Positions 1-4,761 of a DNA stretch of 7,490 nt are shown here, in pieces (position 1 is the stretch's first letter; every line of letters begins with the position of its first letter). The DNA is from a bacterium (GTDB lineage Bacteria; B130-G9), in contig JAGHCW010000177.1 of assembly GCA_021160245.1 (NCBI GenBank), positions 1 through 7,490 on the forward strand. Reading direction: 5' to 3'. The position numbers and the translations under genes are program-made. The notes beneath the pieces were generated by a model, which worked only from the letters and a program-made list of their open reading frames with translations, did not search any database and was not told where the DNA came from.

Positions 1-177
1 GAGGCACAATCGAGGACGGTGACAGTGCATTTTGGCAGACGCTCGCCATCCCGAGCTCACGTCTATGCAATCCTCCCTGGCAACAAGGAGGTTTTGATCA
101 TGGAAGCGAGAATCGTCGATCAGATTACGTATTTCCTTCACGTTCCCCCTGTTGATAGACCCGCGACAAACGAGTAA
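1..177 (+). CDS. C-terminal end of an unidentified protein (5' partial)
   Basis: Reading frame 1 is open from the first base and ends with TAA at 175-177, giving the last 58 residues of a protein that starts outside the window. The tail mixes beta-strand-like stretches (VTVHFGRR, AHVYAILPG, EVLIMEARIVDQITYFLHV) with a polar, proline-containing end (PPVDRPATNE), which looks like a genuine folded C terminus. I recognise no family and see no catalytic motif, membrane segment or signal. It is the only plus-strand gene with any support; it converges on the tRNA-Arg gene and is followed by a GC-rich hairpin. An internal ATG at 100-102 is not preceded by a convincing ribosome binding site, so a short separate gene is unlikely. 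A chance open frame of this length is possible. Confidence 0.5.
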   Translation, partial: EAQSRTVTVHFGRRSPSRAHVYAILPGNKEVLIMEARIVDQITYFLHVPPVDRPATNE

Positions 178-193
178 CGCAAGTCGGCCAGGT

Positions 194-220
194 GGGCGCC
201 GCTCGCGGAATGAGGCGCCC
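194..220. terminator. GC-rich hairpin between convergent genes, possible bidirectional terminator
   Basis: A perfect 7-bp stem, GGGCGCC (194-200) with GGCGCCC (214-220), encloses a 13-base loop. It sits 16 bases past the stop of the left-hand gene and about 20 bases past the 3' end of the minus-strand tRNA, where a terminator for convergent units is expected. Neither side has a proper T-tract directly after the stem: on plus the nearest TTTT is at 233-236, and on minus the TTTTT lies between the tRNA and the hairpin. Intrinsic termination is therefore only a suggestion. Confidence 0.35.
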
Positions 221-241
221 CTCAGAAACACCTTTTAAAAA

Positions 242-314
242 CGCGCCTGAGAGGATTCGAACCTCCAACCCCCGGCTCCGGAGGCCGGTGCTCTATCCAT
301 TGAGCTACAGGCGC
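242..314 (-). tRNA. tRNA-Arg, anticodon CCG
   Basis: The minus strand folds into a complete 73-base cloverleaf. The acceptor stem GCGCCTG pairs perfectly with CAGGCGC. The D arm is GCTC-AATGGATA-GAGC, the anticodon stem CCGGC/GCCGG closes the seven-base loop CTCCGGA, the variable loop has five bases, and the T arm is GGAGG-TTCGAAT-CCTCT with one G-T pair. The anticodon at positions 34-36 is CCG, which reads the arginine codon CGG. The discriminator base is G. The 3' CCA is not encoded (TTT follows in the tRNA sense), so it must be added after transcription. The gene has its own promoter about 30 bases upstream and does not overlap a coding frame. Confidence 0.97.
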
Positions 315-343
315 ATTTTATCATAGCTCGCTATATATCAAGT

Positions 344-372
344 ATTCTCATCGCAAAGTCAGGGCATGTCAA
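344..372 (-). promoter_or_regulatory. Sigma70-type promoter for tRNA-Arg
   Basis: On the minus strand a perfect -35 hexamer TTGACA (367-372) is followed after exactly 17 bases by GAGAAT (344-349), a four-of-six match to the -10 consensus. Initiation near 337 would leave a leader of roughly 23 bases before the mature tRNA 5' end at 314, which is normal for a precursor trimmed by RNase P. The leader is AT-rich. The downstream gene of the ATPase ends at 440, so the promoter lies wholly in noncoding DNA. Confidence 0.6.
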
Positions 373-439
373 GTCCAAGCAGGGATAATGGAGCCGTCCG
401 ATTGACAATAGATCGCGCGCCAAGCACGAATCGGGTGCT

Positions 440-2200
440 CTAGGAGGCGGCGATTGTCTGTTTGAGTCTGGCGAAAAAGGCCTGAACATCATCGTGGATT
501 TCGTCCGCCGTCATGTTCAACGCGATCATTCCCCGAATAAGCACAATCGATGCATCAAGGGCGCGGAGCCGCTGAAAGAGCGATTTGTCATCCTCATACA
601 GGATGCTCTTGCCATCCACGATCTTGAAGACGTTCGCATCCACATCTCGCCATGATTTCCTCGGCGGAAGTGTGAGGTTTTCACCTTCAAAAAACTCTCG
701 GACTACGTCCTTGATCGGTTGAGCGAAAACATCATCGTCGCGAAGATTCAGTGATCGAAGCGCTGCACGTATCCACGCGTCAGGCACTAGCAGGTAGTTG
801 TCGATGTTCTTGCGACTCCACTCAAAGAGAGTCGGATTGTCCGGCTCTGGATGAAATGCGCTTTCATCTGCATCATAGTCAAATAGCATCAATCGCCCAA
901 CTTCAGGGATAATCTGCTGCATTGCTGCGAAGTGCCTGTCCGCATCATTCTTCATCTCCTTCTTTGGGCCGCCGCCCATGAAATGAAAGCACAATCTGCT
1001 CAATGCATGCTCCGCCTCGCACTGCTTGGCCCAAGCCCGCAGAACTCGCTCGTCATTCTCACCCTCTACATAGAGCAGGAAGGGCGAGGCCTGAATCTCA
1101 ACTATTTCCGAATTGGAGAGCTCGGCCATTGCTCGGGTAATCTCCACCGTGGATTCTACGCGTTTAGGCGCCTGCTTTCCCAGCAGAGAGTATATCTGGC
1201 TCACATCAACGCCGCTAATAAGCTTCTCCGCGTGCGTTGCTATTAGAAATTGCGTGCCTCGTTCGTTGGACTTCTGCTTGAAGTAGTCGAGTATCTCCTG
1301 CTGGAGTTTCACGTGAAGGTGCGCGTCCGGTTCATCGAGCAAAATGGTCGTCGGCCGATAGCCATAGAGAAAAGCGAGTAGGGTGAGTGTCTGATGAAAC
1401 CCACTCCCGCCAGCGATGATGTCAAAGAACTCCTTATCGCCCTTTCTCTTGCGCCTAGGGCCGCTCCCACGCTCCCGATACAGGCACTTGATGTTGGTAT
1501 CGACGCCGCGTTCGTACTGGGGCTCCTGGAGTTCGACGGAGAACCAGCGACTCACCGTATCTCGTACCTCAATCCAGTCCGCCGGCGGGACGTAATCCCT
1601 ACTGATTCGGCCCCGATCGTCCTTTGACGGCGAGGGGCAGACTTTCAATAGCAGATTTCTTAAGACACTACCCGGTTGCGCCTTACCAACCTGAGCGCGG
1701 ATGGGGGCGTCATCAAGCCATATCTCGTGCGGCTCGAGTCCCGAAAACGGCGGAACATAGGCGATGACTGGCAGTGATCGCTCCTCATCGAGCTTATGGA
1801 ACATCTTCCAGCCCTCCGAGGGTATTGCATAGACTGATTGCGACGAATTATACCGCAACTTGACCCCGAAGAACCTCTCCTCGGCCGAAGCCGTCTGCCA
1901 TGTTACGCCGATCTCGATTAGGATAAACTTCTGCCCTCGTTTGCCGGTGCGGTCTTTCCAGAGCAGATCAAACTCAGGCACGGGAAGCGCCGTGAAGTTA
2001 GGCAACACAACCTGCACCCCACTCACGCCGCTTCTCTTTGCCCGGCGAAATTCCTCCACGCAGAATTGCCAGATGGCTAAGGCTTGAAGGATGGTGCTCT
2101 TGCCACAGTTGTTCGGGCCTACGAAGAGGTCGAATCTCGACAAATCGAAGGTCTGCTCCCGTATGCTCTTGAAGTTCCGCAACACGAGTTTCGTGATCAT
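440..2200 (-). CDS. ATP-binding protein with ABC/SMC-like ATPase and C-terminal OLD-like TOPRIM domain
   Basis: The product is 586 residues and soluble. The N-terminal half is an AAA_15/AAA_21-type ATPase of the ABC/SMC superfamily: it opens MITKLVLRNFKSI, with Walker A GPNNCGKST at 28-36. A basic stretch RRKRKGDK lies near 249-256, a signature-like GGSGFHQ at 264-270, Walker B TILLDEPDAHLH at 285-296 (D289, E290), and a switch histidine in ATHAEK (H323). The C-terminal part looks like a TOPRIM fold: YVEGENDERVL with E379, then LFDYDADE with D441 and D443, then NIDNYLL at 465-471, a motif shared with related ATPase/TOPRIM proteins. OLD-family proteins with this order couple ATP hydrolysis to DNA nicking, and several act in phage defence. 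The start at 2200 is preferred because AGGA lies nine bases upstream, the sequence after it matches the family N terminus, and the promoter overlaps the longer alternative start at 2284. The gene ends in TAG; a five-base-pair hairpin (423-439) follows but has no T-tract. Family assignment is firm; nuclease activity and defence are inference. Confidence 0.9.
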   Translation of the reverse strand: MITKLVLRNFKSIREQTFDLSRFDLFVGPNNCGKSTILQALAIWQFCVEEFRRAKRSGVSGVQVVLPNFTALPVPEFDLLWKDRTGKRGQKFILIEIGVTWQTASAEERFFGVKLRYNSSQSVYAIPSEGWKMFHKLDEERSLPVIAYVPPFSGLEPHEIWLDDAPIRAQVGKAQPGSVLRNLLLKVCPSPSKDDRGRISRDYVPPADWIEVRDTVSRWFSVELQEPQYERGVDTNIKCLYRERGSGPRRKRKGDKEFFDIIAGGSGFHQTLTLLAFLYGYRPTTILLDEPDAHLHVKLQQEILDYFKQKSNERGTQFLIATHAEKLISGVDVSQIYSLLGKQAPKRVESTVEITRAMAELSNSEIVEIQASPFLLYVEGENDERVLRAWAKQCEAEHALSRLCFHFMGGGPKKEMKNDADRHFAAMQQIIPEVGRLMLFDYDADESAFHPEPDNPTLFEWSRKNIDNYLLVPDAWIRAALRSLNLRDDDVFAQPIKDVVREFFEGENLTLPPRKSWRDVDANVFKIVDGKSILYEDDKSLFQRLRALDASIVLIRGMIALNMTADEIHDDVQAFFARLKQTIAAS

Positions 2201-2209
2201 GCCGCAATA

Positions 2210-2213
2210 TCCT
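2210..2213 (-). promoter_or_regulatory. Ribosome binding site that fixes the ATPase start
   Basis: The minus strand carries AGGA nine bases before the ATG at 2198-2200. The longer in-frame ATG at 2282-2284 has no purine-rich site in front and lies inside the predicted -35 region. It would also add 28 residues with no counterpart in the family, which usually begins directly with the MI-x-K-L-x-L-x-NF strand. Confidence 0.55.
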
Positions 2214-2249
2214 ACAATTCTGCTGTTCACGCTCGAAGATACTACAGTG

Positions 2250-2284
2250 TGCCAATGTGGCATTATCGGGAGTTGGCTTGCCAA
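2250..2284. promoter_or_regulatory. Two adjacent palindromes overlapping the ATPase promoter, possible operator
   Basis: TTGGC-TT-GCCAA (2273-2284) is a perfect inverted repeat with five-base arms filling most of the spacer between -35 and -10. TGCCA-ATG-TGGCA (2250-2262) is a second perfect inverted repeat with a three-base centre; it touches the -10 element and covers the expected transcription start. The two share the half-site GCCAA/TTGGC. Placement over the promoter core is what a repressor site would look like, but no regulator gene is in the window and short palindromes occur by chance. Confidence 0.35.
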
Positions 2285-2289
2285 GTCAA
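2262..2289 (-). promoter_or_regulatory. Strong sigma70-type promoter for the ATPase gene
   Basis: On the minus strand, TTGACT (2284-2289, five of six consensus bases) and GATAAT (2262-2267, five of six) are separated by 16 bases. Transcription would begin near 2255, leaving about 54 bases of leader before the ATG at 2200. It lies in the spacer after the SGNH hydrolase, so the ATPase can be expressed alone rather than by read-through. Confidence 0.65.
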
Positions 2290-2310
2290 GCGATCCGCTT
2301 GCAGGCTTAG

Positions 2311-2326
2311 GTGGGGTTCACCCTAC
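2311..2326. repeat. Weak hairpin in the SGNH-ATPase spacer
   Basis: GTGGGG (2311-2316) and CCCTAC (2321-2326) pair at five of six positions around a four-base loop TTCA. It lies 58-73 bases past the SGNH hydrolase stop and upstream of the ATPase promoter. No T-tract follows on either strand, so I do not call it a terminator. Apart from this, the promoter and the palindromes, the 183-base spacer holds nothing I recognise. Confidence 0.2.
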
Positions 2327-2383
2327 ATTGCTGGCCATACCGGACAATCTCCTGCTTTGCTTCGCGCCAATCGGGGCCAAAGG

Positions 2384-3601
2384 TCATTTACCAACCCGCC
2401 GGCCAGCATCGCCCTGCGCCTTGTCTTCCCAAGAAAGGTGCGGCAACAGGCTCTCGGCTATAATGGATGCGGCGAGCCTTGCGCCCTCGTCGTTGAAGTG
2501 TATGAAGTCATACATGTACTTCTTTTCTGGGGGAATCTCTCTTGCCAGATCGATCAGCAAGACTCCATCTTTGGCGGCCAATTCCCTGATGCACTCGTTG
2601 AACGCTTCGTACGCCTCTATATAGGCCTCATAGCTGATTCCGAAGTCGTAGAGGTCGGTCAGGCTCAGATGGATAATCTCGTCCGGCTCGGGCTTCAGTC
2701 GATTCGCCTGAGTCATCAGAACGGGAGTTATCCCTCTCGCTCTGCAGACGTTGACGAATGTTCTGAGATTCATCTCGAATTCCTTCACGAACCGCTCCCT
2801 CTCAATCGAGAGTTTCTGGCCTCTTAGGTGCGCGAACTCATCGGGCGGCCGCGGCGGCGCGAGATTCCGACTTAAGCCCTCAAATCTCCGATAGAGCTCG
2901 GGAATGCTCCGCCGTATAGTTTTCAGGACGTTGGAGCCAAATGAGGCGCTCTTCTTCTTTTTCACTCTCTGAACTACCGATCTGGTCGGATTCTTATTCC
3001 AATACGTTCTCTCGTAAATCAATATATTCAGATCGTTGACGTTGTGCATCAGCACTACGATGTCCGGGCCAAGCGGGATGACCTTGTTGATCAGGATGTC
3101 AAGGGAATGCAGCGAATTGCTGCCGCTTACGCCACCATTGAAGGAGTTGACCTTCTTGCCAGTGCTCTCCTCCAGATAATTGCCCACAAGATATGGGAAC
3201 CGATTCTGCTCATCTGTGAATCTGCATTCAGTGGTCGAGCCCCCCAAGAAGAAGATACTAAGGTCAGGAGCGTCGTGCTTCTTCGACGGCAGGATGAATC
3301 CGTTCTCATCAGTCGCCAGCCTAAACTCCCTTCTGGTCAGACTGTCCACCTTTGCCATATACTCATCGGATGGTATGCGATACCTGATCGAGTTTGGCTT
3401 ATGCTCGCGCAAACGTATCGACCTCTTGATCCCCCCCCTATTCCGCTTTCTTTGCGCGCTCGTCGTATCGCTCATCTTCAGAACCAGCTCGACGCCAAAC
3501 ACCAGCACGAGGCTGACGAGCAAGCAGAATGAAATGACGGTCTTGGCGGGGTTCTTCTGGAACCAGCTCGCGCCACTATTATCTCGATCTCGCTGCGTCA
3601 C
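2384..3601 (-). CDS. Membrane-anchored SGNH/GDSL-family hydrolase
   Basis: This 405-residue protein has a short positively charged N terminus and one hydrophobic segment at about 20-42 (TVISFCLLVSLVLVFGVELV), consistent with a single N-terminal membrane anchor and an extracytoplasmic catalytic domain. The SGNH blocks are in order: FLGGSTTEC with nucleophile S122, the glycine block NGGVSG at 155-160, VLMHNVND with N189 in the GxND position, and DFIHFN with the D365/H368 pair. Together these give the Ser-Asp-His triad and oxyanion residues of the family. An unusually basic stretch (VKKKKSAS near 213-220) lies in the helical insert between blocks III and V. Such enzymes are usually esterases or deacetylases, often acting on envelope or exported glycans; the substrate here is unknown and no MBOAT acyltransferase partner is visible. 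The start is GTG, since an in-frame TAG lies just upstream and AGGGA precedes it by six bases. No clear promoter was found. Confidence 0.88.
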   Translation of the reverse strand: MTQRDRDNSGASWFQKNPAKTVISFCLLVSLVLVFGVELVLKMSDTTSAQRKRNRGGIKRSIRLREHKPNSIRYRIPSDEYMAKVDSLTRREFRLATDENGFILPSKKHDAPDLSIFFLGGSTTECRFTDEQNRFPYLVGNYLEESTGKKVNSFNGGVSGSNSLHSLDILINKVIPLGPDIVVLMHNVNDLNILIYERTYWNKNPTRSVVQRVKKKKSASFGSNVLKTIRRSIPELYRRFEGLSRNLAPPRPPDEFAHLRGQKLSIERERFVKEFEMNLRTFVNVCRARGITPVLMTQANRLKPEPDEIIHLSLTDLYDFGISYEAYIEAYEAFNECIRELAAKDGVLLIDLAREIPPEKKYMYDFIHFNDEGARLAASIIAESLLPHLSWEDKAQGDAGRRVGK

Positions 3602-3607
3602 GATCGA

Positions 3608-3612
3608 TCCCT
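3608..3612 (-). promoter_or_regulatory. Ribosome binding site supporting the GTG start of the SGNH hydrolase
   Basis: AGGGA on the minus strand lies six bases before GTG (3599-3601). The frame is closed by TAG immediately upstream (3611-3613), and the next downstream ATG (residue 43) would remove the membrane anchor. GTG is therefore the only start that keeps a sensible protein. Confidence 0.7.
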
Positions 3613-3646
3613 AAGGCGACTGCCAATAAGTTACATTTGCTGTTTT

Positions 3647-3708
3647 GTACTGGCGGGGCTTGTCTCCGCCCATCTATATATTTGGGCAGACACAAGGCCT
3701 GCCCCTAC
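3647..3708. repeat. 62-bp imperfect inverted repeat made of two hairpins, possible dispersed MITE/REP-like element
   Basis: Two 25-base arms (3647-3671 and 3684-3708) match as inverted copies at 19 of 25 positions around a 12-base AT-rich centre (3672-3683). Each arm also folds alone: GGCGG/CCGCC (3652-3656 with 3666-3670) on the left, and GGGCAG/CTGCCC (3684-3689 with 3699-3704) around a nine-base loop on the right. The outer ends both read GTA going inward. The rest of the spacer 3602-3773 has no gene. Nested hairpins in an intergenic spacer, with text such as GTAGGGGCAGGC, resemble dispersed palindromic elements seen in many bacterial genomes. A transcription or mRNA-stability role is possible, but there is no T-tract. 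Confidence 0.6.
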
Positions 3709-3750
3709 ATGTTGTCCGTCCCGTCGCACTGTCCCGTGCTATCTCTGTCG

Positions 3751-3772
3751 AAAACCGGCTTATTAGATAGCC
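3751..3772 (-). terminator. Weak terminator-like hairpin after the ADP-ribosylglycohydrolase gene
   Basis: Directly after the TAG at 3774-3776 the minus strand reads GGCTATCTAATAAGCC, which forms six pairs with one bulged A around a three-base loop, then GGTTTT. The position is right for an intrinsic terminator, but the stem is short and AT-rich and the T run has only four bases, so it may be leaky. Confidence 0.3.
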
Positions 3773-3773
3773 T

Positions 3774-4760
3774 CTAAAGCGACAGATTCCGCCCACCCTC
3801 GGACACATCAAGCATCTCGACCGCGAGCTTTTGAAGATATTCAGCATTTTCCACGCGCTCAATCCAACGCGCCGGAATAGCCTCAACACCTAGTGATGCG
3901 CCGAGGATCGCGCCCACAATGGCGCCCGTTGAGTCGCTGTCGCCGGAGTGATTGACCGAGGCAAGGACTCCCTCTGCGAAGTCCCCCGGAAACTTAAGGG
4001 AGCAGTAAAGCGCGATGCCGAGCGCCTCCTCGGCTATCCAGCCCTCGCCGATTTGAGGGATTGTCTCTTCCGCAATCAGACCGCCTCTGGCGAGTCTCTC
4101 TGCGAGTTTCACCTTTTCGAGCGTTTCTTCATGCTCATCCCAAGTCAGCAGCCGTTCGACACAAGATTGAATGGCGTCTTCAGTCGATTTGCCCTTTATG
4201 ATGTGGGAGATGAGTTCGGCGAGGAAACCAGCCGTTAGATAGCCCGATGGGTGTCCGTGAGTAATCGCTGCAAAGTCCGTGCCGAGGCGGAATACTTCAT
4301 CGCTCCGAAAACAGAGGCCGACCGGCGCCATACGCATCACGCCTCCGCAGCCCTTGCTGTTGTTTATTCTCTCGTTGACGGTTCCGATTTTCTCACTCGA
4401 TAGGGAGGTGAGGCAGGTCTTGCCGGGGCCCCTTCTTTGAGCGGGGTCATCTTGGCCATGTCGCCATTTGATGTATTGCCCGTGCAGCATTTCTATCGGA
4501 TCTGGATACTCCCCTTCAAGCCGCCGGCGGGAAACAGCGATGCACCCGATCGCCGTAGCAATTGTCATCTGAGTATCGTCCGTGTACGAGCCAGGCGGAA
4601 GGCCCTCGTATTCGTGAAAATCAAGTATTCCACGCTCGCCAAAGAACTGCTTGATGCGATGATGACTCATAAACTCCCCCGGGGCGCCCATCGCATCGCC
4701 AATTGCGCTTCCCAACACGCAGCCGGAGTATCTGCTCTGCATCTTCACGCAGTCGGCCAT
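3774..4760 (-). CDS. ADP-ribosylglycohydrolase family protein (DraG/ARH-like)
   Basis: This 328-residue protein has the normal length and all the landmark motifs of the family, which removes ADP-ribose from modified proteins, nucleic acids or small molecules using a two-metal (usually Mg or Mn) centre. GSAIGDAMGAPGEF lies at 17-30, the metal-binding YTDDT at 59-63 (D61, D62), KGCGGVMRMAPVG at 136-148, THGHPSG at 167-173, and NHSGDSDSTGAIVG at 270-283 with D274 and D276 as further metal ligands. No signal peptide or membrane segment is seen, so it should be cytoplasmic. It starts one base after the stop of the upstream surface-protein gene, with an AGAGGT site inside that gene's end, implying one mRNA and probable coupled translation. 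No nitrogenase genes or DraT-like transferase are in view, so the name draG is not justified and the substrate is unknown. Confidence 0.93.
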   Translation of the reverse strand: MADCVKMQSRYSGCVLGSAIGDAMGAPGEFMSHHRIKQFFGERGILDFHEYEGLPPGSYTDDTQMTIATAIGCIAVSRRRLEGEYPDPIEMLHGQYIKWRHGQDDPAQRRGPGKTCLTSLSSEKIGTVNERINNSKGCGGVMRMAPVGLCFRSDEVFRLGTDFAAITHGHPSGYLTAGFLAELISHIIKGKSTEDAIQSCVERLLTWDEHEETLEKVKLAERLARGGLIAEETIPQIGEGWIAEEALGIALYCSLKFPGDFAEGVLASVNHSGDSDSTGAIVGAILGASLGVEAIPARWIERVENAEYLQKLAVEMLDVSEGGRNLSL

Positions 4761-4761
4761 C

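Noticed and set aside
402-407. TTGACA on the plus strand as a promoter
   Set aside because: No -10-like hexamer lies 16-18 bases downstream, and it would only transcribe antisense to the ATPase gene.
423-439. AGCAC/GTGCT hairpin as the ATPase terminator
   Set aside because: Only five base pairs and no T-tract on the minus strand after it.
2201-2284. Longer ATPase start at 2284 giving 614 residues
   Set aside because: No ribosome binding site, the extra 28 residues do not fit the family N terminus, and the codons overlap the predicted -35 and -10 elements.
242-2284. tRNA-Arg as the integration site of a mobile island carrying the ATPase
   Set aside because: Integration normally uses the tRNA 3' end, which faces the left edge, while the ATPase is on the 5' side. 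No integrase and no repeated copy of the tRNA 3' end was seen.
2084-2827. Plus-strand open frames of 247 and 177 residues (2084-2827 and 2091-2624)
   Set aside because: They run antisense across the ATPase start, its promoter and the SGNH catalytic C terminus, and show no domain motifs or ribosome binding sites.
3044-3532. Plus-strand open frame of 162 residues
   Set aside because: Antisense to the SGNH hydrolase catalytic blocks, with no recognisable features.
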